A DNA stretch of 57,345 nt, taken from the NCBI GenBank assembly GCA_964639885.1, contig CAZXEH010000012.1, positions 1-57,345 on the forward strand, given 5' to 3'. The notes beneath the pieces are model-generated. The model was not told the origin of the DNA. It ran no database searches and was given only the letters and a program-made list of their open reading frames with translations. Made by a program: the position numbers and the translations under genes. Below are positions 16,318 to 24,496 of this stretch, in pieces. Each line of letters begins with the position of its first letter. Position 1 is the first letter of the stretch. The DNA comes from JAGNLA01 sp964639885 (GTDB lineage: Bacteria; Caldisericota; Caldisericia; JAAYUI01).

Positions 16318-17436
16318 ATGACTGAACCGCTTGCATATCGCATGAGACCGGTAACACTGGCTGATTTTGTCGGCCAGACAAAGCTCATGGGCAACACAGT
16401 GATTAAAAATGCACTTGCCGGCAAGGTTTCCTCCATGATCCTCTGGGGTCCTCCCGGAACAGGCAAAACCACACTTGCACACCTGATCGCCCAGAACGTT
16501 TCAAGGCCAATACTAAACATAAATGCTGTCTCAACCGGCATTCCAGCACTCCGTCAGTTGCTGGCAGGTGTCGAAAAACCAATCCTTTTCATCGACGAAA
16601 TCCACCGTTGGAGCAAGTCCCAGCAGGATTTTCTCCTCCCAAAAGTTGAATCCGGTGAAGTAACCGTAATTGGTTCAACCACGGAAAATCCTTACTTTGA
16701 GGTTGTCGGCCCGTTGCTCTCGAGGGTCAGGGTGCTCAGGCTCGAACCTTTGACCGATGACGACATCAGAACCATCATCAGAAGGGCAATTTCCGATCCC
16801 AAAGGCTTCGACGGCAGGAAAATTGAGATGTCTGAAGACGTCGAAGATTTCGTTATTGCCAACGCCGGCGGGGATGCAAGGTCGGCTCTGAACCTTTTGG
16901 AAGACATCGTCGCTGTCAGCGGTGAAAAGCTGGAAATTCCAACCGGTGAGCGACTCAAACGCCTCCCGTACGACAAGACAGGCGACGAACACTATCAGGT
17001 TATTTCAGCGTTTATCAAGAGTGTCAGAGGTTCTGATCCCGACGCTGCGGTTTACTGGCTCTCAAGGATGCTGCAATCAGGCGAGGACATACTTTTCATC
17101 GCACGAAGGCTTGTGATTCTGGCTTCCGAGGACATCGGTCTTGCCGACCCGTGGGGACTGATGATGGCCAACGCTGGCTTCCAGGCCTGTCATCAGGTTG
17201 GAATGCCTGAAGCTGGCTTGATCCTTTCAGAAGTAACCGTTTACCTTGCCCAGGCGCCAAAGAGCAATTCGACGGCTGCAGCGCTCTGGAACGCTAACAA
17301 AGCCGTTGAAACGTCGACGCCATCGGTTCCGCTTCACCTCAGGAATGCAAGTTTTAGAGGCGCAAAGGACATGGGTTATGGTGTTGGCTACAAGTATCCC
17401 CACGACTTCCCCGCAGGATTCACGACCCAGGGCTAT
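16318..17436 (+). CDS. rarA: Replication-associated recombination protein A, 3' end lost in gap
   Basis: RarA (MgsA) is a clamp-loader-like AAA+ ATPase acting at stalled forks and single-stranded gaps. The product begins with the family's LAYRMRPVTLADFVGQ. It has Walker A GPPGTGKTT (about 43-51), Walker B LFIDEIHRW, sensor 1 GSTTENP and the C-terminal MgsA region (YWLSRMLQSGEDILFIARRLVILASEDIGLA...YKYPHD). The sequence is interrupted by 100 N at 17437. The bases after the gap give an in-frame stop at 17575-17577, but those codons are unlike RarA and overlap the opposite gene, so the true end is inside the gap. The start is leaderless in style. Confidence 0.93.
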
Positions 17437-17536
17437 NNNNNNNNNNNNNNNNNNNNNNNNNNNNNNNNNNNNNNNNNNNNNNNNNNNNNNNNNNNNNNNN
17501 NNNNNNNNNNNNNNNNNNNNNNNNNNNNNNNNNNNN
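17437..17536. other. Assembly gap (100 N)
   Basis: Exactly 100 N, a scaffold placeholder. It removes the last part of rarA (homologs are somewhat longer) and possibly intergenic sequence. The true length is unknown. Confidence 0.95.
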
Positions 17537-17559
17537 CCTCGTTATTTAACCTCGTTAAA

Positions 17560-18108
17560 TCATTTGAGGGTGAGTGAGCCGAGAATCACGAGCACTTCAG
17601 GCTCGTTGAACATTCCAGCAATAATGGTGAGCAGACCCTTTGATGTGACACAATACAACGTTGCCGAATCGGTAACACACATTGAACTTGTCATTTTGGT
17701 GAAAGAATTTATTCCTACAACAATATCTTCGATGCTGACATCACCATGATCCCTGATCCTCGACTCCAGATACGATTCAACTGATTTTGGATCAGAGAGC
17801 ATTTCAAAGATCGTGATCTTCATATACTGGTCGTTGTCTTTGGTTAAGACAATTGATTTGTTTTCATCGCTCACGCTCCAACCGACAGGAAGGGTGATTG
17901 CGAAGAGATCGTCTTCAAACCTTGTTCCAATGATCTTGAGCGTTTCATATTTTTTTTCAATGCTATGTTTATCTGAACAGTAATTTTGTTCGATTTTAAC
18001 GAGTTTCTCGTATCGAATTGTCGGTCTCTCTCCATATACAGAGAACAGAAAAACCACAATAAACGTTGCTAGAATCGATGTCAGTATCAGCTTCTTATAA
18101 AACTTCAT
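17560..18108 (-). CDS. Secreted/membrane-anchored protein, PsbP-like domain (array member 1)
   Basis: The 182-residue product has an N-terminal membrane anchor or signal (about 5-27). After it comes a domain with the pattern (D/G)xxFxITLPVGWSV...I, then an alpha/beta stretch ending in ...LVILGSLTLK. The two following genes share this pattern (FTLTLPRGW...LATLKLR; FTIGTLPTGW...LSSIVLK), marking a tandem paralogous array. The fold resembles PsbP/DUF1795-type domains, but I cannot confirm the family. The ATG at 18108 is preferred over an upstream in-frame start because AAAGG lies seven bases before it. There is no lipobox. Function unknown. Confidence 0.65.
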   Translation of the reverse strand: MKFYKKLILTSILATFIVVFLFSVYGERPTIRYEKLVKIEQNYCSDKHSIEKKYETLKIIGTRFEDDLFAITLPVGWSVSDENKSIVLTKDNDQYMKITIFEMLSDPKSVESYLESRIRDHGDVSIEDIVVGINSFTKMTSSMCVTDSATLYCVTSKGLLTIIAGMFNEPEVLVILGSLTLK

Positions 18109-18215
18109 TTCAAACCTTTTCGATTGTAATGAAGTTGATCGCAATTTGCAAATGATTTAACCTTCTAAAATTTTAGAGTTCGGAATTGTCACTTTCCTGT
18201 CATATTATCTAACGT

Positions 18216-18677
18216 TTACCTCAATTTAAGCGTAGCCAGCATGCCAAGTTCTTCGGTGGCCTTCGAGTCAGGTAACGTGATCATGAGCATTATGTTTTGT
18301 TTAACATAAAAGTAGATCGCACCAGGTTCATCGGGAGATTTTTTTACTTTTGAGTACGTGATTTCACCAATCTTCTCTTTTTCCAAAGTGGCATTTGCAA
18401 ATTCAGGCTTCTTGGCAAGGTACCCGATATACTGGTCAAGCGTCTGGGTGTTTTGGTCGGTTGCCCCGATATAAAAGTTCTGGTAGTCGGATTTCTTGAC
18501 GGTAATGGAACCTTCCTGGTTCTCATCTGGAATTGCCCTCCAGCCTCTCGGGAGAGTGAGCGTGAAAACCTTGCCCTCATAAACCTTTGGGCCGAGGTTT
18601 GTGGTTTTCTGTCCGCAAGAGACCGCAAAGCTTGCAGCGAGAACAAGGGTAATCAGCAACAGGGCATTTCTTTTCAT
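18216..18677 (-). CDS. Lipoprotein with PsbP-like domain (array member 2)
   Basis: This 153-residue product has a lipoprotein signal ending in AVSC, so Cys21 would be lipidated. It is followed by YEGKVFTLTLPRGWRAI and a domain ending in LGMLATLKLR. It is the middle member of three related genes on the minus strand. An SD (GGAG) precedes the ATG at 18677. It lies downstream of a terminator at 18732-18755, so it is probably transcribed separately from member 3. It was likely exported and anchored to a membrane; its partner is unknown. Confidence 0.7.
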   Translation of the reverse strand: MKRNALLLITLVLAASFAVSCGQKTTNLGPKVYEGKVFTLTLPRGWRAIPDENQEGSITVKKSDYQNFYIGATDQNTQTLDQYIGYLAKKPEFANATLEKEKIGEITYSKVKKSPDEPGAIYFYVKQNIMLMITLPDSKATEELGMLATLKLR

Positions 18678-18731
18678 CGTTTACTCCATTTCTTTTATGA
18701 AGAGATTTTACACGGGTGCGGTCAAAATAAA

Positions 18732-18755
18732 AAGGCCGGAGATTCCCCCGGCCTT
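18732..18755 (-). terminator. Terminator after lipoprotein gene 18777-19412
   Basis: On the minus strand, AAGGCCGG (18748-18755) pairs with CCGGCCTT (18732-18739) across an 8-base loop and is followed by TTTTATTTT. It lies 22 bases after the stop of the lipoprotein gene. Confidence 0.8.
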
Positions 18756-18776
18756 GTAATGCTTGGTAAAGCTGAA

Positions 18777-19412
18777 TTACTTCAGGACGATTGATGAGAG
18801 GATTGCCTGGATGTCTGGATCTGCGAAATTGTTCACTGTAAAGTTGAATGCTGTGCCGTTAGCAACTGCAATGAGATTGACCACTTCATTGCCGGCAACC
18901 GTGGCTGTGATCTTTTTGAAAGTGTTTGCGCCGATTGTTGTGTCTTCAACTGTGCTACCTTCGAGATTTTTTGAGGTTTCGTCGGCGAGCTGCTCAACTG
19001 TTGCTGGGACATTTTCGATGACCATGGCATAGATTGTTTTGAGCATATCATTTTCTTTTGCGATGGTAACGACGCCTTCGGTTTCAGTTGCTTTCCAGCC
19101 CGTTGGCAATGTTCCGATTGTGAAGAACTTACCTTCGAATGCTGCTGGCATTGTTGTGTCNNNNNNNNNNNNNNNNNNNNNNNNNNNNNNNNNNNNNNNN
19201 NNNNNNNNNNNNNNNNNNNNNNNNNNNNNNNNNNNNNNNNNNNNNNNNNNNNNNNNNNNNACGTTTTGTGCGCTTTTTTCGGTCTGTATTATCTTTACTT
19301 CATTTTTCACCGGTTCATTGCCGGTTTTTTCTTCCTGTGCATTGTTTCCGCAGGCTGCAAGCGATAGCGCAACCAGTACAACGATTGCCAGGACTGTTGC
19401 TGTCTTTTTCAT
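18777..19412 (-). CDS. Lipoprotein with PsbP-like domain (array member 3), spans gap
   Basis: An N-terminal lipoprotein signal with lipobox LAAC is followed by a Lys/Glu/Asn-rich linker, then 100 N (19161-19260). After the gap come AAFEGKFFTIGTLPTGWKA and a domain ending in ILSSIVLK, paralogous to the two downstream genes. The two halves read in the same frame if the gap length is right, but the linker length is unknown. The ATG at 19412 follows AAGGAG by six bases; a TTG two codons upstream is less likely. The gene is followed by a strong terminator. Confidence 0.65.
   Translation of the reverse strand: MKKTATVLAIVVLVALSLAACGNNAQEEKTGNEPVKNEVKIIQTEKSAQNXXXXXXXXXXXXXXXXXXXXXXXXXXXXXXXXXXDTTMPAAFEGKFFTIGTLPTGWKATETEGVVTIAKENDMLKTIYAMVIENVPATVEQLADETSKNLEGSTVEDTTIGANTFKKITATVAGNEVVNLIAVANGTAFNFTVNNFADPDIQAILSSIVLK
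19161..19260. other. Assembly gap (100 N)
   Basis: Exactly 100 N inside the linker region of the lipoprotein gene 18777-19412. It may hide repetitive linker sequence. True size unknown. Confidence 0.95.
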
Positions 19413-19470
19413 GTTCAACTCCTTGCTTTTTAATGTCTGGACTCTAGCAGGAGTTTTCGATTATGCAAGG

Positions 19471-19818
19471 TCAGATCGCGTCGGTGTCGGCTCCGATGTG
19501 TTTGATGCCACTTACTTTTATGTGAATCTGCCTTTTTGCACCTTCTGCATCCAGACAGTTGCATGTGTACCAGACGCTCGGATGTATCGCGATGTTTTCT
19601 GAAAGGTCAAAGGTGAAATAGTTGTCAACCGATGAAACCATGGTCAGGCCAATCCTGTCCTTTATTGCCAAGGTAATGTAGGACGCCCTGAGCCCAACCT
19701 GTTCGGATTTTGGCCCCTCGGGATAATCCATTTCAAAGTCATCAATCCTGTGTTCATCGGTGGCATGTTCAAACCACTCAAACCTGAAATAGCATCTTGT
19801 GAAAACGTAGTTGCCCAT
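19471..19818 (-). CDS. Hypothetical protein
   Basis: I do not recognise this 115-residue protein. It has no signal peptide or membrane segment and is rich in aromatic residues (Phe, Tyr, Trp), consistent with a small beta-rich fold. The ATG at 19818 is chosen over a TTG at 19875 because AGG lies about nine bases upstream and a TAAAAT box with TTGCCA 16 bases before it is placed suitably. It follows the broken esterase gene on the same strand, with no evident link. Confidence 0.5.
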   Translation of the reverse strand: MGNYVFTRCYFRFEWFEHATDEHRIDDFEMDYPEGPKSEQVGLRASYITLAIKDRIGLTMVSSVDNYFTFDLSENIAIHPSVWYTCNCLDAEGAKRQIHIKVSGIKHIGADTDAI

Positions 19819-19891
19819 TTTAAAACCTGCCTTTGTGAAAACAGATTTTATACAGATATGCAGGCTTGGCAACAATTATTATAATGCCTGA

Positions 19892-21654
19892 TCATTTGAA
19901 ACTGTCAAAGAACTCCCAGATAACGTCGTTTGCCTCAAGCCTGTCAGAAGGTTTGCCAACCAGGCTTGCGGGGAGCAGGCTTGTTGCAGCCCAGGGCCAG
20001 ACATGGCCAAGACCTTTTACAATCCAGTACTCAATTCTGACATCACCTTTGCAGCCACCGGTTTTTTGAACCGTTACACAGTCTGAAATTGTTGTGGTTT
20101 CAGGTTTTGACGTGCAGCCATCAAGGGCTGTCCACTTGTCGACGGTTTTCTGGATTGGCGGATGGTATTCGGTTTCGCCTGACGGAACCTTGACATTGCC
20201 GCCATTTATTGGGTTGAGCGGATCGTCTGTGCCGATAATTGTGCATACTGCCACGGGTTTTGAAAGCGTTTTGTAGTCCATCCAGAGGTGACCCGAAACC
20301 GGAGCAATCGCTCTTACCTTGGCTGAAAGCTCGGCTCCAACACGGTTTGTCATTGAAGCACCATTTGAAAAGCCGGTGACGAAAACCCTGTTTTTGTTTG
20401 CATTGCAATCAGTCAACACCTTGTCAATGAGCGCCGAAATGAAGGCGACATCATCAATTTTTGGTGAAAACCTGCCCGAACCATCGTTCTAGGTCTGTGG
20501 ATTTTTTGTGAAGCTGCCAGGTTTTTTCATGTCGGGTCTCGTGGCTTCAGGCGTCACAAGGATGAAACCGCTGACATCTGATTTTCTCATCATGTTGGTC
20601 TCAACAAGTGTCCCAACCGATGTTCCTCCACCGCCGTGTAGCAGAATTACAACCGGCAGCCTCGATCTGTTGTCGGGTTTGTGGACAAAATACTCCCTGT
20701 CCAATCCACCTGATTTCAGGATTTTCCTGCCGTTTGTGTCTGACTTGGTGTATTTTTTTAGAAAATTCCATACTTCCTGTGTTGCGTCGATGTCCTTTGT
20801 CATTCCACCATCGGTTTTGTCGCCTCTTGACCAGCCATGACCTCCACCGGTGATCTTGATCAATGAAACCATTGTCTTGCCAGAAACATCCTTGTAATCC
20901 AGCCTCTGAACCCTGGTTTTGTCTTTGGGGTCTTTGTGCGGTAGGTCTGTAACCATTGGAATCGAGCTTGCATTATTGAAAATCGTCCATCTTCGCAGCG
21001 ATTCGTCGACAGGGAGAACAGTTCCTCCAACGCCAGCCTTCCCGCCTTTCCACGGCACAAGGGTGTCGGCTGTTCCGTGAATTTCCATAAATGGCACAAA
21101 GCAATCTGGTCTGCCAAGCGGTAGAAGCGAGGCCTGCGAACCGGCAACAGAAACGATTGCTGCAATCTTTCCTGAAAGCTCTGAACCGAGTCGATAGCTC
21201 ATGATTCCACCGTTTGAGACCCCACAGGCGTAAACCCGTTTTTTAGATCAACCGACAATCTCTTTACGAGGTTATCAATAAGGGTTGAAACAAACTTGAC
21301 ATCATCAGCTTTTGAAAGTCCTCGACCGTCATTCCAGTGGCCATAGTTTTTATAGGCCTCTGGGTAGGCTACAATGAAGTTTTCCTTGTCTGCAAGGTCA
21401 CTCATGCCCGTTTTGGATGATTGATAGTTGGCATTTCCAAAACCACCGTGAAGATTTAGCAGCAATGGAAGAGATTTCTTGCCATCGAAGTTTTTCGGGA
21501 AGTGCAGCAGATAGGTGCGTTTTAGACCATCAATGGTGATCGACTCATAATGGTCACCAGGCTTGTTGTCAACCTCACCGCTTGCCTTGTAAATTGCCGG
21601 CAGGAGCTGGATCGACATCAACAAAACACAAACAAGCACAAACATTCGTTTCAT
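19892..21654 (-). pseudogene. Secreted tandem two-domain PHB-depolymerase-like esterase, broken by a frameshift and an amber codon
   Basis: Three pieces form one gene of about 587 codons with a signal peptide and two LpqC/PHB-depolymerase-type alpha/beta-hydrolase domains. Domain 1 has LHGGFGN, then, after a -1 shift, the nucleophile motif CGVSNGGIMS, HGTADTLVPW and GGGHGW. Domain 2 has LHGGGG, TGFSNGAS, GTDDPLNP and GLGHVW. The first break is at AAAAAAC (21238-21244); the needed frame is exactly -1. The second is TAG at 20489-20491, where domain 1 has the Trp of WNDG. TAG is a normal stop elsewhere here, so decay is the simplest reading. The start at 21654 is chosen because TATCAT lies six bases upstream. 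Confidence 0.75.
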
Positions 21655-21660
21655 GCAATG

Positions 21661-21690
21661 ATGATACATCTGGTTTCAGTTTTTTGTCAG
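21661..21690 (-). promoter_or_regulatory. Esterase promoter, predicted leaderless
   Basis: On the minus strand: CTGACA (21685-21690), 18-base spacer, TATCAT (21661-21666), six bases, then ATG at 21654. No SD is present. Confidence 0.4.
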
Positions 21691-21789
21691 CCCGTGACTT
21701 CTTCACATGTCCGGCAAATGGTGTCGCATTAGAATAATATAAGCTTTATCAAAGGGTAAGCGCTCTCGAATCGAAGCTTGGGGTACTGA

Positions 21790-21962
21790 TGAACCCGACT
21801 TCGTTGCCATCTCCTTCTATGAGAGGCAAGAATATCGATTATTCTATCATTTATATTGGCAACCACTGTGACTGGAGTTCTTCTCGGATTCATTCCGAGG
21901 AGAACAATATTAAGTTCAATCAAGGGATGGGGGTCCAAACGAAGTTTGGGGTATAAGACTGG
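21790..21962. repeat. Dispersed hairpin element, copy C
   Basis: Third copy of the element. It has a left CGAC-TTC-GTTG hairpin, a core 12-bp hairpin GTTCTTCTCGGA/TCCGAGGAGAAC with one G-T wobble around loop TTCAT (21877-21905), a shared AATCAAGGGATG segment, and a right hairpin CCAAAC-GAA-GTTTGG just before the tRNA 3' end. The core hairpin ends 58 bases from the tRNA, the same distance as copy B from its tRNA. Confidence 0.6.
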
Positions 21963-22035
21963 AGCCGGCGAACCGATTCGGACGGTCGACCTGCTGATTA
22001 CAAGTCAGCTGCTCTACCAGCTGAGCTACACCGGC
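21963..22035 (-). tRNA. tRNA-Thr (anticodon UGU)
   Basis: Minus-strand cloverleaf: acceptor stem GCCGGTG/CGCCGGC, D-arm GCTC...GAGC, anticodon stem GCTGA/TCAGC with loop CTTGTAA (anticodon TGT, codon ACA), and T-arm GACCG-TCCGAAT-CGGTT (last pair G-T). CCA is not encoded. The body is very similar to the CGU isoacceptor at 9219-9291. Confidence 0.95.
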
Positions 22036-22045
22036 TCGATTGCAC

Positions 22046-22073
22046 ATTTTATGTCCTCTCCCTTCCCCGTCAA
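22046..22073 (-). promoter_or_regulatory. tRNA-Thr(UGU) promoter
   Basis: On the minus strand: TTGACG (22068-22073), 16-base spacer, TAAAAT (22046-22051), ten bases before the tRNA 5' end. Confidence 0.7.
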
Positions 22074-22097
22074 GTAAACTTATGTCAAACAGGGGGC

Positions 22098-22125
22098 TTT
22101 ACAGCAAGGTCATGCTTTGTATCAT
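22098..22125 (+). promoter_or_regulatory. Promoter of the sulfite-oxidase-like gene, predicted leaderless
   Basis: TTTACA (22098-22103), a 16-base spacer and TATCAT (22120-22125) end seven bases before the ATG at 22133. No SD is present. This supports 22133 over upstream in-frame ATGs, which would lie inside the promoter region. Confidence 0.5.
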
Positions 22126-22132
22126 AATCTTT

Positions 22133-22723
22133 ATGAAGCATGTTGACAGCCCGGACACAAAAAGAGAGGACAGGGTGCCAGCAGGACAATTCCTGACCGA
22201 CAAATTCCCCGTGCTTCATTATGGGCAAACCCCTGACATTGATGTCTCAAAGTGGACACTGAAGATCTGGGGATTGGTCGAGCAAGAAAAAGAGCTGACG
22301 TTTTCAGAATTCGATGCACTCCCAAAGATATCGCTCCACTGCGACATCCACTGTGTCACAACCTGGTCAAAGCTCGATACCAACTGGGTCGGAGTCCAAG
22401 CGAAGGAGCTTCTCAAAATAATCAAGCTTCAACCGCAGGCAACACATGTTTTGGTTCATGCCCACACAAACTGGTCGACAAACCTCACTTTGGAAGATTT
22501 TTTTCAGGAAGATGTGATTTTTGCCACTGAATATGAGGGTAAGCCGGTTTCAGCCGACCATGGAGGCCCTGTAAGACTGGTTGTTCCCAGGCTTTATTTC
22601 TGGAAATCAGCCAAGTGGGTGACAGGCGTGCAGTTCTTATCAAGAGAGGTTCTCGGTTTCTGGGAAAAGTATGGCTATCACAGTCATGGTGACCCATGGA
22701 AAGAGGAAAGGTACGGGTATTGA
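22133..22723 (+). CDS. Sulfite-oxidase-like molybdopterin oxidoreductase
   Basis: The 196-residue product is a single molybdopterin-binding domain of the sulfite oxidase/YedY (MsrP) superfamily. It has the core pattern LHCDIHCVTTWSK, whose second Cys is the expected Mo ligand, then a VSADHGGPVRLVVPRLYFWKSAKW block and the typical ending GFWEKYGYHSHGDPW. It lacks a Tat or Sec signal, so it is probably cytoplasmic, like short YuiH-type homologs. No MsrQ-like haem partner is adjacent; the next genes encode NapH-like membrane ferredoxins, possible electron partners, but only by proximity. Substrate unknown. Confidence 0.88.
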   Translation: MKHVDSPDTKREDRVPAGQFLTDKFPVLHYGQTPDIDVSKWTLKIWGLVEQEKELTFSEFDALPKISLHCDIHCVTTWSKLDTNWVGVQAKELLKIIKLQPQATHVLVHAHTNWSTNLTLEDFFQEDVIFATEYEGKPVSADHGGPVRLVVPRLYFWKSAKWVTGVQFLSREVLGFWEKYGYHSHGDPWKEERYGY

Positions 22724-22774
22724 CAAAAAGTCAGTTATTCGTATATACCCCACAGAGGTATGATACTTCCAACC

Positions 22775-22809
22775 TTGACAAAACCATTTTATACTAATAT
22801 ATATAGTAT
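22775..22809 (+). promoter_or_regulatory. Module 1 promoter with TACTA-N7-TAGTA operator
   Basis: TTGACA (22775-22780), a 17-base spacer and TATATA (22798-22803) form the promoter. The inverted repeat TACTA-ATATATA-TAGTA (22792-22808) covers the -10 box. The same half-sites and spacing recur before modules 2 and 3, so a shared repressor is likely. A GGAGG precedes the GTG start at 22834. Confidence 0.6.
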
Positions 22810-22833
22810 TATAAACACCTTGGAGGTAAGATA

Positions 22834-23613
22834 GTGAAACTGAAATGGAGCAACTTAAGATATTTATCACAGCTTGGGTTCATGGGTTTTGTAGCTTGGT
22901 ACTCATACACCCACATGATCTCGGCGCCACCGCGTCCAGGCCCGATTGACAGCATCTGTCCCTTTGGCGCAATTGAAACACTTCCAACATTCATTATGAA
23001 AGGCACCTATCTTCAGAGAACAGCCGACACAAACTTCGTGGTGCTCATCGCCATGCTGCTTGCAATTCTCGCTTTCGGTGGAGCATTCTGCGGATGGATG
23101 TGCCCGATGGGAACAGTTGGCGAATGGCTGCACAAATTCAGAAAGCTGTTCATCAAAAAAGACATCGTCATTCCTGCCAAACTGCACAAATTTCTCAGAT
23201 ACTTCAGATACGTTGTGCTTACACTGATCATTGTGATGTCAACCTTGACTGTTACTCTTATGTTCAGGGTTTGGGACCCGTACAGAAACCTGTTCTCATT
23301 CCACGACATTGAACTGATAGGATGGATTTCAATAGGCGTGATCGCCCTTGCCTCGATGTTCATCGAGCGCTTCTTCTGCCTTTACATGTGTCCGCTTGGT
23401 GGAGTGATTCATCCGGTCGCAAAACTCTCGGCAACAGGCATCGTCAGGGATGAAAACGTCTGCACCTCATGTGGAACCTGCGACACAGTCTGTCCGATGA
23501 AGATTCCGGTTTCAACCCAGAAAAAGATCAACCGTGGCGAGTGCATTACCTGCATGAGCTGCCTGGACAACTGTCCGGCTCCCGGCTCTCTGGATATGAA
23601 GATAGGATGGTAA
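22834..23613 (+). CDS. NapH-like membrane [4Fe-4S] ferredoxin (module 1)
   Basis: This 259-residue integral membrane ferredoxin resembles NapH/Fer4_5 proteins, which pass electrons between the quinone pool and periplasmic partners. It has about four membrane helices, an early SICPFGAIETLPTF motif, two CX3CP motifs (FCGWMCPMG, FCLYMCPLG) and two C-terminal CX2CX2CX3CP ferredoxin motifs (CTSCGTCDTVCP, CITCMSCLDNCP). It ends in KIGW, as in its paralogs at 24497 and 25931. The start is GTG with GGAGG upstream. A small membrane-anchored gene follows after four bases. No catalytic subunit of a nitrate or nitrous-oxide reductase is nearby, so the acceptor is unknown. Confidence 0.88.
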   Translation: MKLKWSNLRYLSQLGFMGFVAWYSYTHMISAPPRPGPIDSICPFGAIETLPTFIMKGTYLQRTADTNFVVLIAMLLAILAFGGAFCGWMCPMGTVGEWLHKFRKLFIKKDIVIPAKLHKFLRYFRYVVLTLIIVMSTLTVTLMFRVWDPYRNLFSFHDIELIGWISIGVIALASMFIERFFCLYMCPLGGVIHPVAKLSATGIVRDENVCTSCGTCDTVCPMKIPVSTQKKINRGECITCMSCLDNCPAPGSLDMKIGW

Positions 23614-23617
23614 ACAG

Positions 23618-24388
23618 ATGAAGGTAAAAAATTATGTTTTCGTAGGCATTTTTTTCATAGCCATTTTCGTAGCCGTCGCACTGGTTGGGCAGGCCATCGG
23701 TTACTGGCATCTTCCGGGACAGGTCGCAGAATCAGAGCATAACGAGGCTGAGTCCGGTGAGCATGAGACAACAGAAACAACGACAGCCGCTGAACTTCAC
23801 GGGTACATGAACCTCAAGGAATACCTCACAGCCAATGGCTACAATCTCGAATGCGCCGCTTCAAAACTTGGCGTTACCGTTGATGGGCTCAACATTGAAG
23901 CCAGAGAGATTGCACACGGAATGGGAGTTGAACCGGGCGACCTGACAAAAATGGTCGAGGCTTGCAAGGAAGGTTCAGGCGAGTTGAATAATCAGGAACA
24001 GAAACTTGCCTCAAACACAAAACCAGAAGAGAGCACACAGCAAATCACGCCAATTCCGGGAAACGATTCAGGCAGGCAGGGAGAAGAGCCAAACGATGAC
24101 AAGAAGGAGACTGACCCCAAAGAACTTTTGAAGTTGAGAGACCCCGACAAGGAGCCACCTCCACCGCCACCAATCAATGAACCGGTGCTTCAGCAGCTCA
24201 AAGGTTCTGACAACCTAAAGGAATACTGCATCAACAACAATATAAACCTCGAGTGTCTTGCAAAAAAGCTCGGAATTTCTGAAGATGACCTTGATAAAAC
24301 CGCCAAAGAGATTGCCGAGAAGTTGCCAACCGGCCACGTTGAAGAGATTCGTCTTCTCCTGCCGGGTTGTTACGACTTGACTAGATAA
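23618..24388 (+). CDS. Membrane-anchored protein with two CX36-37C helical domains (module 1)
   Basis: I do not recognise the family. The 256-residue product has one N-terminal membrane segment (about 5-27), an acidic linker, a first helical domain (LKEYLTANGYNLEC...MVEAC; 36 residues between Cys), a Gln/Glu/Pro-rich linker with six prolines in a row, and a second copy (LKEYCINNNINLEC...LLLPGC; 37 between). By topology the domains should face outside the cytoplasm, where the Cys pair could form a disulfide, bind metal or take part in redox relay. Single copies occur in the partner genes of modules 2 and 3. It is co-transcribed with the NapH-like gene and followed by a terminator. Confidence 0.75.
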   Translation: MKVKNYVFVGIFFIAIFVAVALVGQAIGYWHLPGQVAESEHNEAESGEHETTETTTAAELHGYMNLKEYLTANGYNLECAASKLGVTVDGLNIEAREIAHGMGVEPGDLTKMVEACKEGSGELNNQEQKLASNTKPEESTQQITPIPGNDSGRQGEEPNDDKKETDPKELLKLRDPDKEPPPPPPINEPVLQQLKGSDNLKEYCINNNINLECLAKKLGISEDDLDKTAKEIAEKLPTGHVEEIRLLLPGCYDLTR

Positions 24389-24405
24389 ATCCAGCGTTCC
24401 CAGCC

Positions 24406-24431
24406 AAACCCCGACCTCACGGTCGGGGTTT
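24406..24431 (+). terminator. Terminator after module 1
   Basis: An 11-bp stem AAACCCCGACC/GGTCGGGGTTT around TCAC is followed by a run of T. It lies 18 bases after the module 1 stop. Confidence 0.9.
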
Positions 24432-24437
24432 TTTTGT

Positions 24438-24474
24438 TTGTATTTAACAATACTAATTACTATTATCAATAGTA
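24438..24474 (+). promoter_or_regulatory. Module 2 promoter with TACTA-N7-TAGTA operator
   Basis: TTGTAT (24438-24443), a 17-base spacer and TATTAT (24461-24466) form a plausible promoter. The repeat TACTATTATCAATAGTA (24458-24474) overlays the -10. It is identical over 17 bases to the operator before module 3. An extra TACTA half-site lies at 24451. Confidence 0.55.
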
Positions 24475-24496
24475 TAAACTTTTTGAAAGGATATCG

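Noticed and set aside
17537..17577. rarA C-terminus reading across the N gap to 17577
   Set aside because: The codons after the gap are unlike RarA, overlap the opposite gene, and the gap length is arbitrary.
20489..20491. Amber codon read through as Trp or pyrrolysine
   Set aside because: TAG is the normal stop of uvrB, fixB, hutI, hypE and others in the window, and the gene already carries a second lesion.
22040..22132. Longer N-terminus for the sulfite-oxidase-like gene from ATG 22040 or 22082
   Set aside because: Those codons lie in the tRNA promoter and in the gene's own -35/-10 region, and the added residues are not family-like.
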